From Lepidonotus clava (lineage: Eukaryota > Annelida > Polychaeta > Phyllodocida > Polynoidae): DNA of 64,000 nt. This document shows, one piece after another, positions 35,826 through 48,545 of the stretch. The position numbers were made by a program, and so were the translations under genes. Positions within the stretch are counted from its first letter, which is position 1. The number at the start of each line of letters is the position of its first letter. The notes beneath the pieces are model-generated. The model did no database searches. It worked only from the letters and a program-made list of their open reading frames with translations, and was not told the DNA's origin. The DNA is taken from assembly GCA_936440205.1 (NCBI GenBank), contig OW387133.1, forward strand, positions 71,176,374 to 71,240,373, written 5' to 3'.

Positions 35826-38800
35826 TATGGATATGTGATAAAGGTTACATATTTTGAAGACTGAAATGATAATCGTGTGGATTCGTTATCGTCTTATTTA
35901 TCCAGTTTTATGATACACTGAACCCTGCCATATGATAACGCCTCTAATTCTTATAAAATTGTTCAGCTGTCAAATGTTTTCTCGTTTAAAATAGATTGCT
36001 TTAATTTCTTTCTTGGAATTGACCTTAAGTGCTGCATTAATCCCCTTTTAAGGAACCATCGGTTTCATATGAGAAATCGGTGATTGGAATCTCGGCTAAT
36101 GTTATTAAATGATACAGAATCAACGACGAAATAAAGAAGCTCAAACTCAAGAATTCCCTTTAGCGTGAACCCTGAGAGTACGCCCACATGGCAGTCACAT
36201 GACTGAGGGGCAGAGGCAGTGCCCCTGGCGGCAGGAAAACAAACGAGGGTGTGGGGGCCGGGGTCGGGTTTAGGCGCACTCTGATTGGTCGATGTCAGTC
36301 TCAGGGCACGTCGCCGTCCTGCACACAGGGGGAGAAGGTCAGGCCGTTAGAAGGGCCGACAGACCAAGGTAAACACCACCAGTTTACCTGGCAAACTGAT
36401 CGAAGCACCGCCCGCCCGGCCCATGGGCGGGGGGCCCGGGACAGCCGGTGCTCTCAGGCCGGTGTGTACTGCCAACTGTTTATATGGTCGTATTCCACCC
36501 ACACTCAGACTAAATTGCATATAAAATCCATATATAATGTGATCTTTTTTCTCTCCGTACAGTTGACTTTTTTGCCTAGCATGAACTCATTCTATATTTC
36601 GACTTAACCAAGCTGATTGTTAACCGTGAGCCACATGGTTTTAAACGCATATTTAACACAGACTTATACCAAATTATTTGTTGTATACGCCCGCAACTTG
36701 TATTTTGTCTAGCAGTTGATTAAAAGGAGTTAAAACAGAACTTCGTTTATAACATGAATGGGAATAATGGGAAAAATATTTAGAAACCGTTACAAAAACA
36801 TAACGGACAAAAGCTAATACTACTGAAATTCCTCCTAGTAAGAGTAGTGGTAACAAGGTGATGACTTTGATTGGTCCACTCAGCAACGTTCCAGCTTCAT
36901 GAGGACCAGTAATGGTGTCAAAAAATAGGTAATTCATATACCAGAGATCAGGAGGGCACAAGCTTCTTTGTGTATTTGAAGTACTAGCTTACATCTAAGG
37001 CTTCCCCACGCCATTAAAAATGCCATTATTGACTCGCCAGAGTGTGACTTACACACATTGCTAAGACCAGCGCGCTTAGATTTCACCTTTTGTACCAGCC
37101 AACCAATATAAATATTGGGTTCGGCCGCGTAATCCAGCCCTAAGAAGACGGGACCGTGCCCGCACCCATGGCTCAAGAATGTTTTCCCTGTCGGCCTAAT
37201 AAATGAAGCGGGCTGATTTATTTATCCTAATGGAGATTGCTGCTTAGCAGTAAAAGAAACACGGGCACCCACCACAAGGGGCCTGACCCTGGCCGTGTAG
37301 GTGACGTGCCGCGAGAAGCCCGTCAGTGGGCCCCCATTGGGAGCCCAGTGTTTAGATGTAGGTTATAATCCTTCACATGGCCGTAATCCCTTCTTCACAT
37401 AAACCCAGCACACAGATAAATGCCACCAGGTTTTTATTCACAACCACATCGCCTTGCCTTATTTAAAGGTACCAACCTGTTCCAGAATAGATCTTTTTTT
37501 TTACTATCAGCGAGTGTTACTCAAAACTCCATTATCAATTACCTGTCATAATCTGCTGATCCAGGATAGTTGGATAATCAAAAGGATCTCTTTAATTCTT
37601 AATGGCTTGAAAATAGATAATTGCACCATTGTTTGCTTTTGCGATCGATAGTATGATCTAAACTTTGCTACACCTGTGTTGCGTTGATCGAAAGCCACCA
37701 TTAGTGGATATTTTTAAAATTGGCAAGTTTATACTAGTTATTTCAAAAGCGACATGTATATACTTTGCCAGTGTTGTCTTTTGAAGTTTTTTCTTCACCA
37801 TCCAGGCTCGGTGCACACAGAGGCCACTCCCATATGTTCCTTTTGTATAATGTGGACGCATTCACAAGTCAGACAGACTTTGTAGGTCGCATGACCTAAG
37901 ACTGGGAAGTATACTAGAATAGAATAACCTTAAGTAGAACATAAACTAATGCCAAATTCCCATTTGCTCCAGTACCACTGTAGAATTGAAACCGTCTTTA
38001 ATCATATAGTCGTAGTCGAAACGGCAGGGATAAGTGAAAGGTTTCGAATCCCTTTATACCCTTCTGTATTTTATGATTAGCATATAATTTATTGGGACAA
38101 TATAATGGTACAAATGCAGTGTAGAAATAGGTTGGTGTCGTCTCGGAATTCTCTATTCTCCCCTTCCCCAGCCATCCGTGTTATATTGCGCCCTAAGTAA
38201 GACAGCTTCTATGACCAGGGACCATTAACGCCCCCAAATCAGTGGGATCTGTCTTATTGGCCGCCCCAAGGTGTGGGTTGGAGCAGGGCGGCCCTAACCG
38301 GCGATTGATCCGCCACCCCGGCTTCACGGTCTGCTTGTCGTCTTAGACCCGCCGACTGTCATATCAGGCCCCTTTTCTGACACCTGGGAACCGCTGGTGT
38401 CATTACAGGATACCGGTGTTTAGAGAGTCTTTGCAGCACTGTTTGCCCACCACATAGCTGGCCGGGCCACGGCCGGCGCTGTTCGCTAGCACTGACGACC
38501 CACCTTCGTGTTGACACGCAACCCAAGCTTGTGCTAAGCGGTGGGCGCCCTGCATGGGACCACATACCGAACTCCAAAACTATGTTAACTCTCATTCAAA
38601 TCAACATATTTTTGGATTTACATTTCGCCATGGACCTGAACTGTAGTCCTTCCAAGTATTGGCGTGCTCAGAATTGGATCTCAGCCGGTAGTTTTTGCGA
38701 TCTAGACTTGGTATCTGGTTACTAATGAAGGTTTTTGTTTGCTAATGAAAGCCGCGGCAAAGGAGATGAATGGGGAAACTTAACTTATGTAAAAGGAACA

Positions 38801-39698
38801 GTTTGAGGAAAAATCTGAATAAATTTTGTGACCAGTACATTCAAAACAAGCCAAACATATAAGCACAGTGTATGAATTAATGAAGGTGTGTTCCCACACG
38901 TAAACAAAATTGAATTCAATGTGCAAAGTAAATTCTTAAAATGTTGAATTCAGACCTAATAAACTCTCTGGTTATTGACATAGATCTGTTCATCTGAATT
39001 CACCAGAAATGCTCATTTTTGTGTGCATAATGGATATTTCATGATAATAGAATTATCATCCAGCTAGATCCACTAATCTTTGTTTTGAGATGATTATAGC
39101 TCCAGAGAAACGATCCAATAAAGATCAGCGCTCCGATATCTTTATCTACAGACTCCAGCAGAAGGTCTGGGAACCCTCCACTCGTCACGGGGTCGCCTCA
39201 TTTAAAAATATATCGGGCAATGCAAGCTCCACTGGAGCCAGAAGGGGCCACATAGTAGACTATAACTCCATTTTGAATCATAGTTGCTCTCTTAACGTTA
39301 TATTTTTCCATTATTTATATCATCGCGAAATGCTATTCAAGAGTATATTCCAGGCACTTGTGAACAATCTGACCAGCAATCCTTCCATAACCACAATCAT
39401 TTCTTCTATGCCGACATAGTTGAATAACCCTGGCGCCCAACGTTTCATTTTAGTATCTCAACATAATATTCTGCCATATAACTGGAGCATGCAAGAAAGC
39501 TAGCAAGGTTTATTGGTCCTTCCATACGCCTTTCTTCCCAGAGAACTAAAATATATAAGGGACATGCGAACATAATACCATGACCTGAAAGCAGAATTGT
39601 CCACTACTATCATGTTCGACCTTTCTCTTGATTCAGGTATAGCACAATTGACCGGTCATGGCGAATTTAACGAATGTCCTTGTATTTTCTTATTGTAG
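35826..39698. other. Non-coding stretch with one GC-rich island
   Basis: No gene established. A CpG-rich island at about 36170-36440 holds an exon-like block 36305-36368 (after ...tctcag, before gtaaac). Its acceptor lacks a pyrimidine tract and its phase does not join to the candidate exons. A second GC-rich island lies at about 38150-38560. The rest is AT-rich. Confidence 0.4.
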
Positions 39699-39882
39699 AG
39701 GTCCCAAACGTGGGGGAAGCAGTCCTCGAGGCTCTGGATGCAGGTGTCAGACGGATGGCGAAGAGAAGAGCAAGACAGAGACGAGCAGCTCCCGACCTTC
39801 CCGACCCCGCCGGGCCAGCAAGTCGCCCACCCCGGTCCACAGGGAAACCACCATCCTGCTGCACAGGAAGGGCGAGTTAAAG
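39699..39882 (+). CDS. Candidate internal coding exon, unrecognised basic/serine-rich protein
   Basis: A strong acceptor (tattttcttattgtag) and strong donor (aaag|gtaggt) bound 184 bases. The preferred frame, entering with one base that completes a codon, gives RGPKRGGSSPRGSGCRC, then KSKTETSSSRPSRPRRASKS, then TPVHRETTILLHRKGELK, ending in phase 0. It is G/C-ending at third positions like the alpha2delta exons. The product looks disordered and basic. One other plus-strand frame is also open, so the frame choice rests on codon use and on the fit to the next block. Confidence 0.45.
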
Positions 39883-39992
39883 GTAGGTGTCGGTTTATAA
39901 TCTAGGCGTAAAAAGCTACTTTGTGTGTGACATTTTGTAAGAAATTATGTCTAGATTTATTTCTCGGTATTCTTTTTTAAACCAAAATCCAG

Positions 39993-40016
39993 GCTACTGG
40001 TGGCTACACGGTGTAA
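39993..40016 (+). CDS. Candidate last coding exon ending in a PDZ-ligand-like tail
   Basis: After an acceptor (ttttttaaaccaaaatccag, AG 39991-39992) the phase-0 continuation reads ATGGYTV and stops at TAA 40014-40016. T-x-V-type C-termini can bind PDZ domains (family knowledge); here the last three residues are YTV, so the class I pattern needs Y at -2 to be tolerated and is not canonical. An AATAAA follows 44 bases later. The alternative is an internal exon ending at the strong donor ctcag|gtaagt (about 40023), in the other open frame. Confidence 0.3.
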   Translation, partial: ATGGYTV

Positions 40017-40059
40017 AGCTCAGGTAAGTTTGGGCAAGAATGTTTATGAATGGCTCTGT

Positions 40060-40065
40060 AATAAA
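40060..40065 (+). terminator. AATAAA poly(A) signal after candidate exon
   Basis: AATAAA lies 44 bases past the candidate stop at 40016, at a typical distance for a short 3' UTR. It supports, but does not prove, that a gene ends here. Confidence 0.35.
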
Positions 40066-42679
40066 GCCTTTTTCATAGGTTTGAAAAGGTTATATGTTAT
40101 TGAGAAATTTTGATATGTTATTCTTTGAACCATAATCTATCTTAATAGAAATAAGGTGAATAATTGCCTCTATAAGAGTATAGACCTTGAATTTTGTCAG
40201 TTGCTTCAGGAAAGCGACGTCATTTGCACAGCAACTATAGATTGAAACACTTTTGCATATTACCTATATGACACCACACTGGTAATTAGACAATCACCCG
40301 AGTAACGTTCTTCACCTACAGTAGACGATAGATGAGTGTAGCCTCTTTTGGTGCAAAGCGGCCTTAACAAGGTAATTGTCATTTCGCATGATTGACTATT
40401 GGTTAAAGCTTCTATGACAAATGGGAGAAACAATTTCAACGGATCCACGTAAATCTGTCTTTGTCTTTTATAATGAGCTTTGCTCAGAATTATATCACGA
40501 AGATGAATATTTGTTGTCACAGCAGTGCCCTGTACGTGACAAAGAAGGAGTTTCTTCTGTCCATTAGGCCGAAAAACGCTTAAGCCACTCTCTTATTTAA
40601 CAGTATACCGTCTCAACCCTGTTATAATGTCCAACACGAGATGATCCTCTCCCCTCATCCCCCAGATTGATTGACACTAACGGCCTAGCAATCAACACTA
40701 GACTCATATTTTTATCCACCCAGCTCCACTTTGGGCAAAGAAAGAAAACACAAGCTCACCCAGAGAAAAGCCCGCTGTCTTTTTGGGGTTGTGACTCGTG
40801 TTGGCGTTAACCGGAATGGTGGTGAGCGATGGGGATCATGGCCAAATGGCAGGTGCGTCGCGAGTTGCTCTGTCAGCAGTATGGACCCCCACCCGTCTAT
40901 CCATCACCTGTGCTTGGCCGTGTGCCAGGCGGCGTGGTGGTCGTCTAGAGTTAGCAGCTCTCCGGCCAGAGGTGACATTCGGCCGTCCCTCCTGTTGACC
41001 ATCGCCCTGCCCCGGCCGCAGGCGACGGGCACACACAGCCTGGCCGCAGGAGACAACGCCTACCTCCTCGACATGCCAGACGGTTGTCTACACGTTTTGT
41101 CCTCTATGATAACGTTTGGGCACCAACGACCTCTTTTTGAGATGCCAGCATAACGTAGGGATATAGGAGAAGGGTAGTAAATAGAGAAGAATGCCAGAGG
41201 GGAGACGACTGGGCTGTGCAGAGAGAGGCAGTAGTGATATAACATTATGGAGGTATCAGATCAATCTAGGGATGTGCCAGGGAATCTGAGATTGATAAGA
41301 CGAAATCCAGAAAGCTGAAGGAGGAGAATATACACAAGAATAGGAAGATGTTTACTGAGATAGACCGGTCATTCCAAGAAAACAGGAATGAGGGTTTGCA
41401 GAGGAAGAATTTGAAGTGACATAATAGTAAAGGGGATGGATGTCGTACCTATCGTATTTTGGAAATCAGCGTAACGTATTACGAATACGCGCAACATAGA
41501 CCTAGTACTAGTAGGATGGTACAATGAGATCATAATATATTTGAATATTTTCAGTTCTGTGTATTCATTTGGTTCAGCAGTCATGTTTAAATCCTAAAAA
41601 AAAAGGTCGAAAAGTCCCAAAACCATTGACTTCGCCTCTGCAGTTAAATTCACAAAAGGACACAAAGCATAGGCAGGCGCGTTTAGTATCTTGCGATAAT
41701 TTGTGTTGTACCATGGCTCGAATGAACCCATTAAAAATATTGTTTAAATGGCTCGCGTGAATTATTTTGCCTTTTAAAAGGCTTGCATTTCCTCGATTGT
41801 TTTAGGCTGTAGGTATAGGGAAACAGCGGTGTTTGTTTTGATCTTTCTGTCGCGCAGCACAATACCTGACAGAAGCTGTCAAATATCTGTATAAATAAAG
41901 GTGATAGACGATCACGACAATGCTCAAACTGTTTAAGAATTTTCCGCTTTCAATTCCATACAGCATGTTTATTACATACATTTGGTTGATCTCTAGTCCT
42001 CGACCTGTTGAGTGTTGTAATCATAGAGAGCCCTACCCTAACAAGAACATTATCTGTTTGCTAGATTACAGACGCCATACAAATAATGCCCATATATGAA
42101 TGGTATTGTTTCCCATTTGCATGTGAATGTTCAGGGGAAAACACACGGCAAATACAAGTACGTAAAGCCTGTTTATTGCGACTGGCGTTTACAATAGCCG
42201 TATCTCCCCACCGGGCGCTGCCTTGATTATTAGATGATAATCAATTGCTAGTGGCGCAACTGCCTATGAGAATATTAGATCAGGAATTTAACAAAATCAT
42301 AATGCCCTGATTAGTAAATCAGATCAACCAGTGAGTCGTTATGAGCTAGACGAGTATTTAAGAGGAAACGGTCGGTCGCCGCTGATTATTAAATGACAGA
42401 GAAGAATTACGTTGGTCGTCGGTCAAAAGAGATATCCATGCTCTTCTATGAACCACTGCTAGAACTACATTATTTAGAAATATGTTTTTGTAGCACTGAA
42501 GTAATATGAGTACCTTATCTTTTATGATAATTCCTGTCAAATGGTGTTCATCCCCAAATAAAACTACCCCAACAAGACTCTAATGTCAATCATGATTGTC
42601 GACACATGTCAAATGTTTGCGTTTTGTATAGTATGGCAAGCCATGGTTCAAAGAAAAAACCCATAGACATACGTGTTAT
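40066..42679. other. Non-coding stretch
   Basis: Mostly AT-rich. A 140-codon plus-strand frame (40731-41153) crosses a GC-rich patch; its end (GTHSLAAGDNAYLLDMPDGC) looks protein-like, but no splice context, domain or start support is evident. TAAT-rich, conserved-looking sequence lies at 42220-42340. Confidence 0.4.
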
Positions 42680-45085
42680 TCTAAATCCCTTGGTCCCACC
42701 CGCCGTAAATGGCCAGCCATAAGCCGGATGTGCCTGCTGCAGGGGCCGTTAGTAGTATATGACCCATCGCAGTGGCCAGTACTGGCCGACACCGTCTTTG
42801 CCTCAAAGTGGACCATACCACAGGGCCCCGCGAGCAATAAAACTAAAGCACTGGTGGGTGCAGGTGGGCTCGGCGAGCTGCTCTTATGGGCCCATCGTGG
42901 GCACATTTAGAGTTGTTTTGTTTTTCTCTGATAGGAAACAGGGCAGCATTAGGCCATATTGATGGGCAGCGCTGACAGTTGAAGCTGACGGGGTACGGGG
43001 CCAGCGCAGCTTTGATGTGGTGGATCGGTGGCTGGTCTGTGGGGTCGGGGCTGATGTGGGAATGCCCCCTACCACACTGGGGATGGGAGGGGATGTGGGG
43101 GCCCGGAGCCTCCGGGGGACGGGCGGGAGGCAGGATGAGCATTAAACATGAAGTTCCTGCATGAATGGGCAATCATTTTGGTTGTCAGGTGAGGGGTTTT
43201 CAGTTGGGCGTTCAACCGATGGCGTTTTATTACCCGATGCCGGGTAGGATGGGGTGGGCGGGGAGGGGGGACGCGGGGTGCTGGGTGGGAAGGGCCCGAG
43301 TAGCGTGCAGCTGTCTGTTACTAAGCCGTAAGAAGCCCTCAGTGGTTGGTTGATGATGATGACAGGCAGGGAGGGCATGGGGGGCCCTCCTCCTGTGTAC
43401 TCCCCCCACCACTCTGCCGCCAAAGATGGCCAGCAGTCTACAGGGGAGAGGAGGTGCTGGGACCTGGAGGCCGGGGGACGGGGCTACAGAGGCACTACTG
43501 CTGCCACTGCCTCCACGGCCGCTGCTGGCAATGGCGGTGCTGGAGGTGGTGGTACTGTGGTGGCAGTAGTGATGAGGGACTCTGAGAGATAGAGAGAGCC
43601 GGAGAGAGCGAAAGCAGCATTGGAAGGTCGGCTTTGGCATGTCCAATACTACTAGTTGTAGTACATAGTGCCAGGCTCCTCCTCCAGAGCAAAGATGGCA
43701 GGAGGTAGTGCACTCCACTCACTGGAGGCAGCAGCAGTGGCAGCGGCGTTGGCGGCAGCAGCAGCGACAGAAGTAGCAGCACCAGCAGCCATAGCCATCC
43801 CAGCAGCAAAGCTGGAGGTGCACTTGAAGGATAACAACCTCCCACTACTAGAATGAACCTCATCTTTCTCGCCCCGAACGCCTCCCGACGGAATTTGACC
43901 GTTGGTCAGCCAACAGAGACATGTTGCTTGCTCCAGGGTTAAGAGGCCCTCCCCTACAGACTCTGGGTGTCAGAACTCATCAGCTTCACTGTGGTTTGTA
44001 TCATCACTCCCACACTCATCGACCCTGGAGGAGCTATGGACATGTATTATTGATAGAGCAGCAGCAGGCAAGGCAGCAGCAGCAGCCGTTCTCATATCGT
44101 GAAACAGCTGCAGGGCATTTGGTGTGATACAGCGGTTGCTGCTGTGTGAGAGGAGAGGCCGCAGCAGCAGCAGCAGCAGCAGCATGTGCAGGAGGAGCAG
44201 AGGCAGCAGGAGGAACAACAGCAGCAGCAGCATGGGGCTCCGGCACTGGCCGTCCACTGGAGTGCCACCCAGCGCCTGCAGAGAAGCAGCAGATTCCAAC
44301 AGCATTCTGTAGCAGCACTGCCATCCCCATCCCCCTGACCAACGCCAGTAGCAGCAGCAGCAGCCTCCCCCCGCCACCTCCGTCAGCACCATCACCACCG
44401 CCACCGCCAGCACCACCACCTCCAGCAGCAGCATCATCGACCAGCCAACAGAGGCCTGCTCCTGTGTGCTCGGGCCATACAACCCGGATGACACAATACT
44501 GTACCCATTGCCTATGTGCCTCCGCCCGCCCACCAGTGGCAACCATCGTCGACATTGCCGGCCCTGCTGCCCCTCCCACGACCGGCCGCCGACGGGAGGA
44601 CAGGCCGTCACCATGCTGACACACTAGTCGTACTAGAGAGGCCGAGGCGGCGCGGGACTCGTGGAGGTCATAATGTTGGCTGGGCTGCGGGTGCAGGAGG
44701 AGAAGAAGGATGGCGAAGAAGACAACAGCCAGCCTAGTGTTGTTGCTGCAGCTGCTGCGGGCAGGCGGAGGCGGAGGTGATGCTGGTTGGTCCAGGCAGG
44801 TAAAGTAGCGCAGCTTTTACTGTCAGTATGATAAGCTTAGCAGTAGGAGCAGCGGTAGTGGCGCCGGTGGTAGTGGTGGGGACCCTGGAGGCGGGGTGTG
44901 GGGGAGGGGGAGCCGGGAGGGGATGGAGGAGGGATGACCGTCGGGGGGTGGGGGTGCTGTGGCGCGACCGGGTGGCGTCAAGATGGCGCTATACTAGGTA
45001 GCCTTAGTGACATGTTCAGCATGTGAGTGGTGCATAGGAACCCAGAAGGCCGTCCCCAGGCCTGAGCTGCTCGCAGACCCACCAA
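42680..45085. repeat. GC-rich low-complexity block with CAG/GCA and CCX codon-like repeats
   Basis: Contains seven perfect CAG units at 44162-44182 and degenerate CAG/GCA runs over 43724-43800 and 44060-44245, then CCACCGCCACC-type sequence at about 44360-44440. Overlapping long open frames exist on both strands (for example minus 43970-44614, 214 codons; plus 44146-44619, 157 codons). They are poly-Ala, Gln, Leu or Pro depending on frame, which is what repeats give without selection. One plus frame gives Q-rich text with scattered H/E/R. Coding status unresolved. Confidence 0.6.
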
Positions 45086-45088
45086 GCG

Positions 45089-45110
45089 CCTACCTACCTA
45101 CCTACCTACC
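45089..45110. repeat. (CTAC)n tetranucleotide microsatellite
   Basis: Five perfect CTAC-type units bordering the right edge of the GC-rich block. Confidence 0.85.
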
Positions 45111-48080
45111 GCCATAGTTTATATTACAAACTTCCAATACGTTATCTTCAACCCCGAGATCAGGGAGAGCTTGAAATGTTAAAGTATACCAATCTGATTG
45201 AGCAGTAATGAGAAGAATAAGTTCGACCAAATTAGCATAACCATTAGCCAATGGATTGCAATATGCCAAGTGTGAGTCGATCTAGTAATATTACTTGACC
45301 ATACGGTGGCAGTCTGCCTATTCCCTCTAGCCTTCAAGCCTGGCAGGGTTGTACCATCTGGTAGCCCCAGGACCCCAAACCCTCACATTAAACCCCACTG
45401 TTTGTAGGTCAGTTAGTCGACCATATTGGCTGGTACCGTCCAGCAATTCCAATTCCGGTTATTTGTGTAACTATTTCCTGCGCAGTGGGTGTAAAATGTG
45501 ATTCTGTAATGGCACACGGGGTCTTGCCATTGGCAATGCCACTCAAGGTCAGTAGGGATTTACGTTCACTTAGGCGGAAGAGATCACCTGTATGTGTTCT
45601 TTTGATGTTTAATGCCCTTAGGACTCAATTACTTTGACATTTTAACGAAAAGTATGTATATGGGGTGCGGACACTGAACGATTCATAGCCACATATACAC
45701 ATTTTACCTTAAAAGTTACACTAGTTGAAATGTCACTTTAATTGCATAAGAAGTCAGTAGTCAGATTTGTCCTACATTGCATATTTTTTAAGACTCGCAT
45801 AAAAAAAGATAAAACGATCATATAAATGCACTGAAAAGTGAAATGTCTTCATTGGTGTTCTTTCCTAACTGATCAATTAAACAGAGAAAAATGTCAACCT
45901 TCTTCAACCTTTAGAGTGAATAAAGGTCACAAGTAGTTTACTAGAATGATATTTCATACTTCATTTGATTGCCTCTTATATAAAGATAATAAATAAAATG
46001 TATCTAGTTTTCAACATGTATAACTTTAATCATTATTTTCCGCGGATTTACCAGAACCTACAAGTGGCCCTGTATAAACTCTTGTTAACTCAATTATGCT
46101 GAAAGGGCCTATTGGTGAGGCTATTCCTGCCATGCACTGAGAAGTATGAACCAAATTATGGACTCTGCAGAACTTGAGTCCCTTCTTTCTTAAGTCACAT
46201 CGCTGACCTTCGTCTTTTTATTCAACATTCAGTCCCCCAAATGTAACTAGATATAAGCTGGCCAGTGCTTCTTTTAGATCAGGAATGCAATTAGGTGTCG
46301 ACCTTAAACACATTGGGAACACTTTTGTGAGGCATCCCCCCTCCCTTCCCCCTTATCCTCAGGACCCAGTCTTTTTTTTCCCCCACACAGGTGGTGGCGG
46401 GGAAGGTTGCACTTTCTCCTGTGTATGGCCAGGAGGAAAGGACACCTTAGAGTAAGGCTGGATCGACCTAGGACAGATGTAGACGGAAAGAGGAAGGCGT
46501 GGGAGCCTCCGTTGTGTTCTCAGAACAACCAATCATAGCAGAGCCCGGTCGGCCAGCAGTGCTACAGGGCCCTCCCTAGTCCATTGGTTGATACTGCGGG
46601 CCGACATACACCCTTCAGAGTAAAGCTTCCAAACAACCTTCATATATAATAAAGTAGGCTTCGTGTCGAGACCCCAGCAGGGTTGGCCCCGAGCATTGAT
46701 TACTCTGGAGTAATTAATGATTTTCTCAGCCAGCGATCGATTTTCACCAACCTTGTATATTGCCTGCTCCGTTAGGGAAGAACCGTGCTTAAAATTGGTA
46801 GGAATCATCAGATACGAGGAAAATGCGAAGAACCTTTCTGGTTTTTTTTCTGTTTGTGCTCAAATGTCTCACTGTACATCAATGGGTATTCCGACAAAGA
46901 TTTCATTAAAATTTCAAGTAAGAGCACGGGTTAGTGAAATATTGTTAAACCCCGTGTCCATAGCCTAAAAAAGTGCTAATAAATTGAAGCAATTTGGCAA
47001 CGGGGTTTAAAAATAGAAGACAATGAACGCATTAGCGATGTTGTTTTTATTTGTGTGAAGGATGAGAACTCGTTCATCATTGAGCTGTGAAAAAAGCTGT
47101 TAAATTTTATGTCTTCCTGGGTTCCTTCAGCCCTTTGTGAGCTGGTCAGAGACTGCAAGCTGAGTAAATGAAGGTTTATGTAGTCCCTTCACTCTGCCAG
47201 GGCTGAACTACTCCTCTCCACTCCCCTTTGCCTGCTGAGCAGCTCGGCCGGCAACCCTTTTTCTATACTACTGACAACTGTTCTGCCTGTTAATGACCAC
47301 ATCATTCCTGCGGTCCCCTCTCAGCAGCCGTAGTAGCAGCCGCAGCACCAGTAGCTTCAATGTTCATTGCTGCCTGGTCATAACTCCATAACTAGTTATC
47401 TGTAAATGGATGTCTAATTATCTCTATAAATAAATTTTAATGTGATAAAGCCCTGCTTTAAATTACTCTGTTCCGGCTGGTAGGTTACCTCTTTTTGGAT
47501 CATTCATCATAACTTGTAATATGTATAAAAATTAAATGCAGGCGAAGTACTGCAATTACTCTTGCCGGATAGCTGGTTCGACCGTGGTAACTTAATAAGA
47601 TTGGTATCTACATTCTTCTATGTTTTTAAAGAAGAAACATTGAAAACACTTAGAAAATTTCATACAGAGTTAAAAAAAAAGACTATTTACATAAGATGAT
47701 ATTCCATAATAATGCTAATGGAAGTGCAATCGAAATTTAATTCGGTTTATGGATTGTGTGTAATCAAAGAGAAGGTCAGTGCTCCTCGGTTTCGTATAAA
47801 GTATTCCAGAAATGTCCGCTTTCATCAAGGTGTTTTTCCATATATTTTGTCTCATTAGTTTATGACATGTTTTAATTTGCTTGCAATAGATTACATGTAA
47901 TACTTCAGTTCAAGTTGAGTCTTTATTTTGACCTGGCATGTGGCAATGTTGAACACGTTGAGTTCTCTGTGCTCTGTGCTCTGTGATATCCAATAACTCT
48001 GCCTCTCAAAGCGTGCCACATAGCAGCCGGGCGGCGGTTGGATCAGCACTAGCCACACGACCACCGTGTTCTGCTGCCTG
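45111..48080. other. Non-coding stretch
   Basis: No gene recognised. A TAAT-rich block (46690-46745, with ACTCTGGAGTAATTAATGA) looks like possible regulatory DNA. A C-rich, T-rich tract is present near 46338-46390. Confidence 0.4.
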
Positions 48081-48170
48081 TCGGGCGGGCAGGCAGGCAG
48101 GCGTCACGCAGGCAGACAGGCAGGCAAGCTTTACGCAGACAGAGAGACAGACAGGCAGGCAGGCTGGAGA
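48081..48170. repeat. (GGCA)n tetranucleotide repeat, imperfect
   Basis: GGCAGGCAGGCAGGC-type runs interrupted by GTCACGCA and AAGCTTTACGCA. Diluted copies of the same CAGACAGGCAG text recur to about 48545, suggesting an old expanded repeat that has decayed. Confidence 0.85.
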
Positions 48171-48545
48171 GATAGGAATGTTGGAATTTGTGAATATGCA
48201 AAAGTAAATGAGAGAGCCCCTTGAACATTTTCATAATTGTACCGTCTTCTGACAGACAGGCAGATCAGTCCTCCTTCAGACAAAATCTGGTAATTGGACA
48301 AGTTGGCAGACTGAGGTGCTGCATTTTAGGCAGATGGACAGAAAAAGACAGTTATTAAGGCAGGGCACTCCAGCAAATAATTTAGATAGATAGGTGGGCA
48401 TGCAGGCGGGCGGGCAGGTGGGCGTTTTTAGATAGGCAGACAGATTTCACAACAAAGCTGCCAATCGGTGAGACATACAATAAAATGGGAAATTATGCCA
48501 GAAAAGAGAAGCGCACACAGTCTGGTAACTAACAGGCAGACGGGG

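Noticed and set aside
40731-41153. 140-codon plus-strand frame as a gene
   Set aside because: No start context, splice signals or domain; kept only as a note in the region entry.
43970-44614. 214-codon minus-strand frame as a Leu-rich protein
   Set aside because: It is poly-Leu/Val created by reading CAG repeats backwards; low complexity only.
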